Source: Gammaproteobacteria bacterium
Lineage (GTDB): Bacteria > Pseudomonadota > Gammaproteobacteria > Arenicellales > Poriferihabitantaceae
NCBI GenBank assembly: GCA_011523765.1
Contig: WTGA01000092.1
Location: forward strand, 1-46,578
DNA: 46,578 nt
Direction: 5' to 3'
How positions within the stretch are numbered: position 1 is the stretch's first letter; each line of letters begins with the position of its first letter. The position numbers and the translations under genes are program-made. The notes under the pieces are model-generated. The model had not been told where the DNA came from, made no database searches, and saw only the letters and a list, made by a program, of their open reading frames with translations. Shown here piece after piece: positions 1 through 7,838 of the stretch.

Positions 1-565
1 CGCCGACCCGTACATTCACCGCGCCCGGGTCAAGCCGGGTTTCGGTCGCCATCAGACCCGACATGGGTGGCAAAAAGGCGACATGAATATTGCCTGCTTC
101 CGGCGGTACGGGAAAACGTTTCGGGGGCTTGCTGTCATCTTGCCGCAGGGGTCGACAATAGAACGATTCGGTGTTGGCAAAATCGAATTCGAGACCACAT
201 TTCCAAAGCTTGTCGTTAGTGATGCCCTCCACAAAGAGATCAATGCGAACATTGCTGGTCTTGGTGGACCCTCCAGAATTGCGGACGTCGCGCATACGCA
301 ATCGATGCCAGAGGTGATTGGCGGTGGGATGGGGGATCGGAAAAAGATCGCGGCGATTTACAGTGACGCCAGGCCGTTTGTCCGGTGCACTCTTGCCGGA
401 GTATTTCTCGTTCCAGCGCTTCAGACCAATATCCCATAGCGCCAACGCCTGCATGGCCGAAGTTTTGCCCGAGTTGTTCGGTCCGATGAAGACGACCGGG
501 TTTCCCAATTCGACCTCAATCTCGTTGAAGCGCTTGAAGTTGCGTATGGTTAGCCTGGTGAGCAT
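1..565 (-). CDS. AAA family ATPase, RecF/OLD-like, truncated by window edge
   Basis: The reading frame stays open from an ATG at 565 down to base 1, so the C-terminal part lies outside the window. The first 188 residues show the N-terminal half of a RecF/SMC/OLD-type ATPase: a beta-strand start (MLTRLTIRNFKRF), then a Walker A motif GPNNSGKT at about residues 29-36, then sequence typical of the arm region of such ATPases. Walker B, signature and any TOPRIM nuclease domain are not visible. Proteins of this kind act in DNA repair or as parts of anti-phage systems, but the function cannot be decided from this fragment. A decayed transposase lies just upstream, suggesting an accessory locus. Confidence 0.8.
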   Translation of the reverse strand, partial: MLTRLTIRNFKRFNEIEVELGNPVVFIGPNNSGKTSAMQALALWDIGLKRWNEKYSGKSAPDKRPGVTVNRRDLFPIPHPTANHLWHRLRMRDVRNSGGSTKTSNVRIDLFVEGITNDKLWKCGLEFDFANTESFYCRPLRQDDSKPPKRFPVPPEAGNIHVAFLPPMSGLMATETRLDPGAVNVRVG

Positions 566-623
566 AGATAATGGCCTGTTCCACGAGAATTTAGAGTTTA
601 CTCCATAAGACCTCATTTTCGCC

Positions 624-649
624 ACATTACGGCAAACATTACGGCAAAC
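624..649. repeat. 12-bp direct tandem repeat, two copies
   Basis: The unit ACATTACGGCAA occurs twice in tandem, followed by two bases of a third copy. It lies about 60 bp upstream of the truncated ATPase start and may be an operator or a slippage product; nothing else supports a function. Confidence 0.6.
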
Positions 650-832
650 GGCAGCAATTCCCGCCAAAAAAATTTTCACCTAAATTGCAGGCCAATGGCA
701 AGATTTTCGGCAGGAAGGATTCTCAGGACGATGCCGACCCGTTCTGCAGGATGGCTGCAGAAAAGAAAACCGGGCTGGGTGTACGCTGAAGAACCGCCTG
801 GAGTACCCCGAGTCACGGCCACCCGTCAGGAG

Positions 833-1130
833 GGGGGCTTCGGGCACCAGCTGATAGTGCCCATGTGCAATGCTCCCGTACAGGTCGTCCCAACTGCCGA
901 TCAAGTATTCATCGAACATCGTTCGTATTTTCCGCCACAGCGCACTGTGGCTGTGCTGGCTCTCAAGCGCCCGGTTGAAGACCGCACAGCAACATGGCTG
1001 GATCTGATCGACCAGAAAGGCCAGCACCATCAGGTGTATGAGCACCGTCGTTTCATTGCAGCCCCGGTCGGACTGCAACAGCGAGGGATATTTTCCGGGC
1101 CTGGCGCGGTTCGGTCATCTGCCCGAAAGC
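833..1130 (-). pseudogene. Transposase C-terminal remnant
   Basis: On the minus strand an open frame reads KYPSLLQSDRGCNE, then TVLIHLMVLAFLVDQIQ, then FNRALE, ALWRKIRTMFDEYLI and SWDDLYGSIAHGH. This pattern (hydrophobic helix, conserved L-W, then S-W-x2-LY near the C-terminus) matches the end of DDE transposases that I associate with the ISNCY-type group; this is from memory. No start codon, no catalytic DDE core and no full-length frame remain. Adjacent frames upstream (to about 1212) look like shifted remains. It is best read as the decayed end of an insertion sequence. Confidence 0.5.
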
Positions 1131-1261
1131 GGTGCGAACGGTCCGGTACAAGCCCGGGGCGGACAACTCCTTGCGACCAAAGGATTTTTTCATCCAACTT
1201 CACCTGGTTCATGAAATTGGATGGGTATAATACTATTATTCACGAAAAAGTTTGCGAACAG

Positions 1262-1289
1262 CTTTTTTCAAAAACCTTTTTTCAAAAAC
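1262..1289. repeat. 14-bp tandem repeat, two copies
   Basis: The unit CTTTTTTCAAAAAC occurs twice, end to end, in the gene-free stretch 1213-1580. The rest of that stretch holds the motif at 1391-1411 and nothing I can recognise as a gene. Confidence 0.6.
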
Positions 1290-1390
1290 CCTGAAATCCC
1301 TTGTGTTCACCCATTCCTCGAACCTGGCGGGAATTGCCGATTAAGCCGGAGATTCTTGGAAAAACCCCCTGAATTAGTTCAAAATCAGGT

Positions 1391-1411
1391 TGAGTTGCGG
1401 AAGTCGGGCTG
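1391..1411 (+). repeat. Dispersed motif copy 1 (GAGTTGCGGAAGTCGGGCT)
   Basis: The 19-bp core GAGTTGCGGAAGTCGGGCT is found here and again, with longer flanking identity, at 46523-46550 (reverse orientation) and, with one change, at 26880-26906. This copy lies between the transposase remnant and the DUF1127 terminator. It could be an insertion-sequence end or a small interspersed repeat. Confidence 0.6.
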
Positions 1412-1581
1412 GACCTGGGGGAGATTCCGGATTTCGAACCCTGTTTTGAACGGGTCGCAATCTTTTACCGTCAGCTGCCCTGGCCAGACACCGAGCCATA
1501 GCGCAGTTCCCGACAAAAGTACTGCCGCCTCATCCGGCAGAACCCTGGTTTCCAGCCCGGTGCCTGCCAAAGTGCAAGGCG

Positions 1582-1608
1582 AAAAAAAGGGCGTTCAACA
1601 GAACGCCC
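1582..1608 (-). terminator. Rho-independent terminator of the DUF1127 operon
   Basis: Read on the minus strand, an 8-bp stem GGGCGTTC/GAACGCCC with a 4-base loop is followed by seven T residues. It begins about 33 bp after the DUF1127 stop codon, the expected place for its transcription terminator. Confidence 0.85.
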
Positions 1609-1640
1609 GGAATAGACAAACACCTATGGAGAAAAACTGG

Positions 1641-1922
1641 TCATGCGGCCTTGCGGAGGTCTTCTTGTCTTCCCGCACCGCAAGGATGCCGATCAATGAC
1701 GACACCGGTGTGCCGATGCAGCTGCCGGACGGTTTCGGCGATGTTTTGACGCTCGATCCCGATATCCTGCAACAACCTGTCTGAGAGGGAGTTCAGTTGA
1801 CGAATGGCCACCCTGTTTTCGTTCCAGGTCCTGACCTGGTCAACGAGCCGAGCCACCAGACCGCGCTGAAACCGGCCCTGTACAACATTGCTGTGGGGGC
1901 TGTGAATGATCGTTGTGTTCAT
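1641..1922 (-). CDS. DUF1127 domain protein
   Basis: A 93-residue protein carrying a DUF1127 domain at about residues 40-66, with the signature LNSLSDRLLQDIGIER followed by an N-I pair. DUF1127 proteins are small, basic, often Arg-rich and implicated in RNA binding and in phosphate, nitrogen or stress adaptation in proteobacteria. The role of this one is unknown. The start has a good ribosome site (TAGGAGACTATC before ATG) that overlaps the stop of an upstream 28-residue membrane peptide, so the two are translated together. A strong terminator follows. The tail after residue 75 is Arg/His-rich and not conserved as far as I can tell. Confidence 0.85.
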   Translation of the reverse strand: MNTTIIHSPHSNVVQGRFQRGLVARLVDQVRTWNENRVAIRQLNSLSDRLLQDIGIERQNIAETVRQLHRHTGVVIDRHPCGAGRQEDLRKAA

Positions 1923-1931
1923 GATAGTCTC

Positions 1932-2018
1932 CTAATGGACGATGGTCATTATTACAGTCAGTAATATCAGGGCACCGATATATGCGATACCCACTTTGAC
2001 TAGTGCTTGGTGTGCCAT
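1932..2018 (-). CDS. 28-residue single-pass membrane peptide
   Basis: An ATG at 2018 opens a 28-codon frame ending in TAG at 1932, nine bases before the DUF1127 ATG. The peptide starts MAHQALVKVGIAY, continues with a hydrophobic run (GALILLTVIM) and ends TIVH, so it looks like one transmembrane helix with a short basic N-terminus. A ribosome site (GAGAGGATTCC) lies 4-10 bases upstream of the ATG. It has no name that I know. It shares a transcript with the DUF1127 gene. Too short to be picked up by standard gene callers, but frame, ribosome site and tight spacing support it. Confidence 0.7.
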   Translation of the reverse strand: MAHQALVKVGIAYIGALILLTVIMTIVH

Positions 2019-2127
2019 AATTGGAATCCTCTCGTTTAGTTGTTGATTCATAACAGGGCTATTCGGTAGCCTGTAGGGTGAATATAGGGGCAATCCCCCT
2101 TGTGGGCAAACGAAACTTTTTCATACA

Positions 2128-2151
2128 ATACATGAGTGTTTGCTCATGTAT
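2128..2151. promoter_or_regulatory. 24-bp perfect inverted repeat, likely LysR-type operator
   Basis: Arms ATACATGAG and CTCATGTAT (9 bp, perfect) flank a 6-base centre TGTTTG. The palindrome lies in the divergent space between the LysR regulator (starts 2157) and the small peptide/DUF1127 operon (starts 2018). Position and symmetry suit binding by a LysR-family dimer and autoregulation. It sits only 5 bp before the regulator's ATG, so it could also form an mRNA hairpin. Confidence 0.55.
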
Positions 2152-2156
2152 GAAGA

Positions 2157-3086
2157 ATGACCGTCCGATACCCTTCAATGTCTGCCCTGCGGGCGCTGGA
2201 AGCCGCCGCGCGACATCTCAGTTATACCCGGGCTGCGGAAGAGCTTTTTGTGACGCAAAGCGCCATCAGCCATCAAATCAGGCACATGGAAGAGCTCTGG
2301 GACGTCAGGCTTTTTGAGCGGCGGGGCCGTCGGCTGGTGCTGACTGAAGCCGGACATGTGCTGGTCCCCGTTGTACGCGATTTTGTCCGGCGCATCACCT
2401 TGACCCTGGAGGAAATCGTTCACAAGGAGGACGGCCCGGCCGCACTTCGTGTCACCCTGTTGCAATCCTTTGCATTCAAGTGGCTGGTTCCTCGCCTGGG
2501 CCATTTCAATCACCAGCATCCTGATATTGAGGTGTGGATTTCCACTTCCGATGAACTGGTCGATTTTGATGCGGAAACCGCCGATGTCGGCATTCGACTG
2601 GGGTATGGCCACTGGAGCAACCTGTATGAAGAGCGGCTGTTGAGCGAATATGTTTTTCCGGTCTGCAGTCCCCATTTCCTCAATGCGCACGGGACTCCTG
2701 AAAAACCGGCGGATTTGCTGGACCTGCCCTTGCTCCGGCGAAATGCGGTGGACATCCTGCAACGCTGGCGTGACTGGTTCAAGGATGCCGGGGTCACGGT
2801 CGGAAAAATGCCAAAGGGCACACAGTTCCCCCAGACCAGTCTGGCGATCCAGGCGGCGATTGATAACCAGGGCATCGCGCTTGCCCGCAGCGCTCATGTC
2901 CTCGACGACATCAAGGCCGGGCGGCTGGTGCGCTTGTTCCCCCGGGTCAAAAGCAGGTCCTATATCTCGTATTTCCTGGTCTGCATTCCCGGCCGGGAAA
3001 ACGAACCCCAGATCGCCGCTTTTCGCAGGTGGCTGAAACAGGAGGCTGAAAAATCGGAACAGGAATTCGAGGAAATGCTGAACTGA
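2157..3086 (+). CDS. LysR-family transcriptional regulator, GcvA-like
   Basis: 309 residues, the usual length for the family. The N-terminal winged helix-turn-helix covers about residues 8-65 (ALRALEAAARHLSYTRAAEE, then VTQSAISHQI) and is closest to GcvA-type regulators; the rest is the periplasmic-binding-protein-like effector domain. ATG 2157 is chosen because about ten residues normally precede the ALRA helix in this group; no clear Shine-Dalgarno is present. GcvA activates glycine cleavage genes in E. coli, but many relatives control other genes and no gcv genes are here. It is transcribed away from the peptide/DUF1127 operon, its likeliest target, with a palindrome between them. Confidence 0.9.
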   Translation: MTVRYPSMSALRALEAAARHLSYTRAAEELFVTQSAISHQIRHMEELWDVRLFERRGRRLVLTEAGHVLVPVVRDFVRRITLTLEEIVHKEDGPAALRVTLLQSFAFKWLVPRLGHFNHQHPDIEVWISTSDELVDFDAETADVGIRLGYGHWSNLYEERLLSEYVFPVCSPHFLNAHGTPEKPADLLDLPLLRRNAVDILQRWRDWFKDAGVTVGKMPKGTQFPQTSLAIQAAIDNQGIALARSAHVLDDIKAGRLVRLFPRVKSRSYISYFLVCIPGRENEPQIAAFRRWLKQEAEKSEQEFEEMLN

Positions 3087-3096
3087 ACCACCACGA

Positions 3097-4089
3097 TTAC
3101 CGGTGATTTCGAACGGCCTGAATCACCCGATCAGTATCCAGACGGGCCAGGCAATACCGCGGGCAATTCCGTTTGTCGCAGACCGTGCAGCCATCCACAC
3201 GAATGATGCAGTCCCGCTCCCCCAGCGGTCCGACTCTTCTTTCGTCCGTAGGGCCGAACAAGGCAATCACGGGAGTTTTTTTTGCTCCGGCCACATGCAT
3301 GGGAAAACTGTCGCCGGTCAGCATCAGGGCAGCCCGGCCAACCAGTTCAGCGAATTGCAGCAACGTGAGCTTTCCCGCCAAATTCAAACAGGTTCGAACT
3401 CCGGCACGGTCCAGGGCCCGGTTGATTTCATGCTGTCGTTCCGGGGTTCCCGTGAAAATGACCTGATGGGTGTCGTGGACACGGGCACCGACTTCAATGA
3501 ACTTCTCCAACGGCCAATCCTTGGAACTCCATCTGGAAAAGGGGCTGATGATCAGCACGGGTTTTTCACCTGCCCGGATTCCAAGCAGCAATTCATCCAC
3601 AAATTCCACCTCGCCCGGGCCCGTGGGCAATTCCATGCAGGCATCCCGGACAGGGATATCGGCCATTTGAAGTACCTCGCCGATTTCCCCGATGGCATGC
3701 AGCTTCTTGTTCTTGAATCCGGCGATGCACGGCCAGCGGCCCTTGACAAATTTTTCCGTTGCCCGGGCCACATACAGGAACCACACCGATTTGGCCAGGC
3801 CCTGCAAATCGAATGCCAGATCAAAATGGTGCCGGCGGACCTGTGTCATCACGCGCCGGATTTCCCCGGCCACCCAAAGCGGCCGGGTGGACCAGTTTTT
3901 CTTGCATCCGTCCCGGTCGATGAGAATCATTTCATCGACCCATGGACTGTGCCGGTATATTTCTGCCGGAGCCGGGGCAGTCAGCAGGTACAGTTCACAG
4001 TGTGGAAAATGCTGCTTGATGCTGCGGATATGGCCACTGGCATGCAGCACATCCCCCAGGGAAGATTGCTTGATCACCAGTATTTTCAT
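3097..4089 (-). CDS. Glycosyltransferase family 9 (heptosyltransferase-like)
   Basis: 330 residues from ATG 4089, chosen because GGGGGATGG precedes it and because the protein then begins with the family hallmark MKILVIKQSSLGDVLHA. GT9 enzymes move ADP-heptose or related sugars onto the lipopolysaccharide inner core at the cytoplasmic face of the inner membrane. The C-terminal nucleotide-sugar site is seen as LTGDSFPMHVAGA followed by PVIALFGPTDE. Near the end is a cluster of cysteines (CTVCDKRNCPRYC), common in these enzymes. A longer frame to 4170 would overlap the upstream acyltransferase and is not favoured. It is the last gene of an envelope cluster. Confidence 0.88.
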   Translation of the reverse strand: MKILVIKQSSLGDVLHASGHIRSIKQHFPHCELYLLTAPAPAEIYRHSPWVDEMILIDRDGCKKNWSTRPLWVAGEIRRVMTQVRRHHFDLAFDLQGLAKSVWFLYVARATEKFVKGRWPCIAGFKNKKLHAIGEIGEVLQMADIPVRDACMELPTGPGEVEFVDELLLGIRAGEKPVLIISPFSRWSSKDWPLEKFIEVGARVHDTHQVIFTGTPERQHEINRALDRAGVRTCLNLAGKLTLLQFAELVGRAALMLTGDSFPMHVAGAKKTPVIALFGPTDERRVGPLGERDCIIRVDGCTVCDKRNCPRYCLARLDTDRVIQAVRNHR

Positions 4090-4112
4090 GGCACCATCCC
4101 CCATTTGCCGGA

Positions 4113-5063
4113 TCAATCGTACGGGCTTTCCATTCCTGCCGGCCGGGTTTGAAACCACCGGAATGTCCACAAATACTGTTCCGGGGCCTGGTGAATCAGC
4201 TTTTCCATGGCTTCGCTCATGATGGAGGCATCCCGTACCTGGTCGCCCGTTGGAAAATCATCCAGGGGCGGCAAAAGCGTGGTCACATAGCATCCGGTTT
4301 CCGGGATGAGACGGCAGATTCCCGGAATGACCACGGCATCCGTGATCCTGGCCAGCCGTCCAACCGTGTTCAGGGTAGACCGGTCCTGGCCGAAAAACGG
4401 CGCAAAAACCGTATGCTTGCCCGCCCCCAAATCTTCATCCGGCACCAGAAAACAGGCCCGGCCTTCGTTCATTCCGTCAAGGATGCGGCGCAGCCCCTGG
4501 TCCCGCATGTACACCTTCACCTTCCGGTGGCGCATCCTAGAACGATACAGGAACCAGTTCAGGACAGGGTTGTGGTCCCGTTTCATCATCGAGACCAGGT
4601 CGATTCCCGTCATGAAGGACATGGGAAACATGTCCAGGGTGGTGGTGTGGTAGGTGATCAGAATAGTTTTTTGTGTCCCGGGCAAACCGGATAAATTTTC
4701 CATTCCCTGTACACTGGTAAATTTTCCGATCCGGTTTTTCGTGCCCATCATCGCCAGTCCCATGTCCATGAGTCCCTGCCCATAACATCGAAAATGATCC
4801 TTGAGCATGGCCTGCCTCTGGTCATCGTCCAGTTCAGGAAAACACAGCCGAAGGTTGGTTTCCGCGATCTTCCTGCGTTTTGAGTTGCGCTTTCTCATTT
4901 GGTCGCCATAGCATCCTCCCATCGCCATCACCCATTTTCGTGGCAGCCACATCACCAGCCACAATACGACGAGCAAGGACCATGTGCCCCAGTACCCGGG
5001 CTTCAGAAAGCCCGCATGGAAAGACTCCGAAGAGGCATCATTCCGGTTGTGGGCAGCAGGCAT
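4113..5063 (-). CDS. Lipid A late acyltransferase family protein (LpxL/LpxM-like)
   Basis: 316 residues with one membrane anchor at about 27-41 and the HX4D catalytic motif as HTTTLD (His139, Asp144), typical of lauroyl/myristoyl transferases. A second conserved block reads FLVPDEDLG, then FAPFFGQ. Such enzymes transfer a secondary acyl chain to Kdo2-lipid IV-A, or act on other lipids in related families. It lies 23 bp upstream of the GT9 gene and 63 bp downstream of a nucleotidyl/glycosyltransferase, so a shared envelope-glycolipid role is likely. Which acyl position or substrate it uses cannot be told from sequence. Confidence 0.88.
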   Translation of the reverse strand: MPAAHNRNDASSESFHAGFLKPGYWGTWSLLVVLWLVMWLPRKWVMAMGGCYGDQMRKRNSKRRKIAETNLRLCFPELDDDQRQAMLKDHFRCYGQGLMDMGLAMMGTKNRIGKFTSVQGMENLSGLPGTQKTILITYHTTTLDMFPMSFMTGIDLVSMMKRDHNPVLNWFLYRSRMRHRKVKVYMRDQGLRRILDGMNEGRACFLVPDEDLGAGKHTVFAPFFGQDRSTLNTVGRLARITDAVVIPGICRLIPETGCYVTTLLPPLDDFPTGDQVRDASIMSEAMEKLIHQAPEQYLWTFRWFQTRPAGMESPYD

Positions 5064-5126
5064 CCGATTTCTTCACCGTGGTTGCAATGACTGTTTCAAA
5101 CGTGCACGCTGGATCCGGGAACCAGG

Positions 5127-5768
5127 CTACGGGCCGGTAAATTCCCGGTATCTCGCATCGGTTTCCGCCAACCAGCACAGGTCATCCCAGGTATCGATAT
5201 CCCGTGATTCCGCACAGCTGGCCAGTGCCAGCCCGCACTCGGAAAAATTCGCGCGAACCCTGGACAGCACAGTGGACTCCCCCCACCGGACATCCCGGAA
5301 AATACGCTCATTCTCCTGGTTAACCCCCAGAAAATAAAATCCGCCGTCCGTTGCCGGACCAATGACATTTCCACGGGTCGTCAACAGTTCATAGGCATTT
5401 TCCAGCGTCTCACCGGGAAGATGGGGAATGTCGCAGCCCATGACCGCTGAATAGCCGGACTCTTTCACGCCTCTTTTCAGCACATGCATCATCCGCGACC
5501 CCAAATCCCCTTCTATCTGAACTTCAAGATCCATGTCCACGGAAGACCGCAGCGACCGGAATACCTCGAATTGCGCATGCGGGGAAACCGTTAACACCAG
5601 CTTTCCCGGCCAGTGCCGGTGAAGGTTCTCGACGGAATGGGTCAGCATCGTCGCGGCCAGCCGTGCACAGCCCGCTGCGTCCATCCGGGGATACATGCGA
5701 GTCTTGACCTCACCCGGAACGGGCGCTTTGGCAAACAAATACAGTGGAATCGGGCGGTTACCGCTCAT
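5127..5768 (-). CDS. TIGR04282-type glycosyltransferase (DUF2064)
   Basis: 213 residues of the DUF2064/TIGR04282 family, GT-A fold. Diagnostic blocks are LYLFAKAPVPGEVKTRM near the N-terminus, GCDIPHLPGE in the middle and GPATDGGFYFLG after it. The family is labelled arsenosugar biosynthesis glycosyltransferase because members occur with arsenic genes, but no ArsM or ArsS is seen here. Its ATG overlaps the end of the TIGR04283 glycosyltransferase gene by 11 bp, so they are co-translated. Position beside lipid A and core-sugar genes suggests an envelope glycan or glycolipid role. Confidence 0.85.
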   Translation of the reverse strand: MSGNRPIPLYLFAKAPVPGEVKTRMYPRMDAAGCARLAATMLTHSVENLHRHWPGKLVLTVSPHAQFEVFRSLRSSVDMDLEVQIEGDLGSRMMHVLKRGVKESGYSAVMGCDIPHLPGETLENAYELLTTRGNVIGPATDGGFYFLGVNQENERIFRDVRWGESTVLSRVRANFSECGLALASCAESRDIDTWDDLCWLAETDARYREFTGP

Positions 5769-6474
5769 CCCCGTACATGACTGCCAACCGTTCCGGAGCC
5801 ACCCCGACCCAGAACAGAAAACGAAGTTTCCACATGAGCATCACCGTTTTCAGCGGGCCACGATTTTGCCAGCGGCGGGCCGATGTGATGACGGCCTGCT
5901 TGATCAGACCCGGCCTGGAATAGCGATTCAGCATCTTGGACAATGCAATATCTTCCATCAGCGGCACAGACGGATATCCGCCGCATTCATGAAACACCTG
6001 GCTCAAGACATAGATGGCCTGGTCCCCGGTTCCGATCCGCCTCAGCCTGGAACGCAGGTTGATCATCCTTTCGATCATCCGGTAAACCCACCCCTGCGCA
6101 CCCAGCCGGACATCAAACCGGCCCCACTTCACCCCTGTACTGATATTCTCTCCGATCATTCTCATTGCATTCGTCGGCAGCCGTGTATCACAGTGCAGGA
6201 ACAGCAGCACATCTCCCGATGTCAGGCTGGCACCGGCATTCATTTGCGATGCCCGCCCCTTGGATGCGCTTCGGATATACCGGATCCTGGATTGGTCCCC
6301 GATAGCCGAACGGACATCACTGGCAATGGCCCGGGAATCCTCCGCATCGCTGGAATCCACGATGAAGGCCTCACGGTAGCCATCCAATGCCTGAATATGG
6401 TGAACCAGGCCGCGCAAGTTCTCTCTTTCATTGTAAATGGGAACCACCATGGAGATAGAGGGCGCAGCACTCAC
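5758..6474 (-). CDS. TIGR04283-type family 2 glycosyltransferase
   Basis: A GT2 enzyme of about 238 residues. It shows the N-terminal nucleotide-binding strand MVVPIYNERENLRGLV, a DXD-type site in LFLHCDTRLP and the acceptor region GTGDQAIYV ... PLMEDIALSKML. TIGR04283 members usually accompany TIGR04282 proteins, as here. The start is uncertain: GTG 6474 leaves a 13-bp gap to argG, while an in-frame ATG at 6534 would overlap the argG end by 47 bp, and ATG 6450 would remove part of the first strand. It may share a transcript with argG upstream. Confidence 0.83.
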   Translation of the reverse strand: MSAAPSISMVVPIYNERENLRGLVHHIQALDGYREAFIVDSSDAEDSRAIASDVRSAIGDQSRIRYIRSASKGRASQMNAGASLTSGDVLLFLHCDTRLPTNAMRMIGENISTGVKWGRFDVRLGAQGWVYRMIERMINLRSRLRRIGTGDQAIYVLSQVFHECGGYPSVPLMEDIALSKMLNRYSRPGLIKQAVITSARRWQNRGPLKTVMLMWKLRFLFWVGVAPERLAVMYGDER

Positions 6475-6487
6475 TGTTCGCAAAAAT

Positions 6488-7705
6488 TCAGGTGCGGGGG
6501 CTTCGGTTCCCGGCAATGCGCAGGCGCAAGGCATTCAGGCGAATAAAGCCCGTGGCATCCGACTGGTCGTAGGCACCGGCATCCTCTTCAAAGGTGACGA
6601 TCCTTTCATCGAACAGGGAATCCGAATCCGACCTTCGTCCGAGAACCGTGACATTGCCCTTGTACAGCTGGACCTTGACTTCACCATTTACCGTCTTCTG
6701 GGAAGCGTTGATCATCTCCTGCATCATCAACCTTTCGGGACTGAACCAGTATCCATTGTAGATCAACCTGGCATATCGCGGCATCAGTTCATCCTTCAGG
6801 TGGGCCACTTCGCGGTCCAGTGTGATGGATTCCATGGCACGGTGGGCCTTCAGCATGATGGTTCCGCCGGGGGTTTCATAGCATCCCCGGTTCTTCATGC
6901 CGACGTAGCGGTTTTCAACGATATCTGCCCGCCCGATGCCATGCCTGGACCCCAGGGCATTCAGTCTGAGTATCACCGCCGCCGGAGACAGAGACTGCCC
7001 GTTGACGGCAATGATATCACCGCCGGAGAATTCCAGCGTGATGTCTTCCGGCTCATCCGGCGCATCCAGGGGAGAGACCGTCCACTCCCAGGCGCCGTCC
7101 CCGGGCGTGGTCCAGGGGTTTTCCAGCTCATTCCCCTCATGGGATATATGCAGCAGGTTGGCGTCAATGGAATAGGGTGAACCGCCGCCCGCTTTCTTTT
7201 CCACCTCAATACCGTGGCGCTGTGCATAGGCCATGAGCTTTTCCCTGGAAGTCAGGGTCCATTCCCTCCAGGGAGCGATGATCCGGATATCGGGGCTCAG
7301 CGCATAGGCAGACAACTCGAAACGCACCTGGTCGTTTCCCTTGCCGGTCGCACCATGGGAGATGGCGTCAGCACCGGTTTTCTCCGCGGTTTTCACCAGG
7401 TATTTCGCAATCAGGGGACGGGCGATGGAAGTGCCCAACAGGTATTCGCCTTCATACACTGCATTGGCACGAAACATCGGAAAGACATATTCCCGGGCAA
7501 ATTCCTCTTTGAGATCTTCAACAAAAATCTCCTTGATTCCATATTTTTCCGCCTTTTTGCGGGCAGGTTCCAGATCCTCGCCCTGACCGATATCCGCCGT
7601 AAACGTGACGACTTCGCAACCATATTCATCGGCCAGCCATTTCATGATAATGGAGGTGTCGAGACCCCCCGAGTAGGCGAGCACTGCCTTTTTGATACTG
7701 GACAT
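6488..7705 (-). CDS. argG: Argininosuccinate synthase
   Basis: 405 residues, standard for the short class of the enzyme. It joins citrulline and aspartate with ATP to give argininosuccinate, the penultimate step of arginine synthesis in the cytoplasm. The N-type ATP pyrophosphatase loop AYSGGLDTS is at residues 10-18. Substrate-binding blocks [18 protein letters not shown] and [13 protein letters not shown] are intact. It diverges from argF, the preceding step in the pathway, across a 133-bp space with an extended -10 promoter. Two glycosyltransferase genes follow closely. Confidence 0.97.
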   Translation of the reverse strand: MSSIKKAVLAYSGGLDTSIIMKWLADEYGCEVVTFTADIGQGEDLEPARKKAEKYGIKEIFVEDLKEEFAREYVFPMFRANAVYEGEYLLGTSIARPLIAKYLVKTAEKTGADAISHGATGKGNDQVRFELSAYALSPDIRIIAPWREWTLTSREKLMAYAQRHGIEVEKKAGGGSPYSIDANLLHISHEGNELENPWTTPGDGAWEWTVSPLDAPDEPEDITLEFSGGDIIAVNGQSLSPAAVILRLNALGSRHGIGRADIVENRYVGMKNRGCYETPGGTIMLKAHRAMESITLDREVAHLKDELMPRYARLIYNGYWFSPERLMMQEMINASQKTVNGEVKVQLYKGNVTVLGRRSDSDSLFDERIVTFEEDAGAYDQSDATGFIRLNALRLRIAGNRSPRT

Positions 7706-7741
7706 AATCTTCAGCTTGTATACCGGAAGGGAAAGCGATGG

Positions 7742-7750
7742 ATTATATCA
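7742..7750 (-). promoter_or_regulatory. Extended -10 promoter for argG
   Basis: On the minus strand TGATATAAT is a perfect extended -10 (TGn-TATAAT) about 37 bp before the argG ATG. No convincing -35 box or ARG box is visible. Confidence 0.5.
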
Positions 7751-7838
7751 TTGGAAATTACCGCCCGCTTTAGTAAACTTGCCTTTCGACGAGTGCCGGA
7801 GCCCAGGGCACTCTTCAACCGGGATCACGTTGCCTGCC

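Noticed and set aside
1226-1231. TATAAT box upstream of the 14-bp repeats
   Set aside because: No -35 hexamer at the right distance and no gene downstream on that strand.
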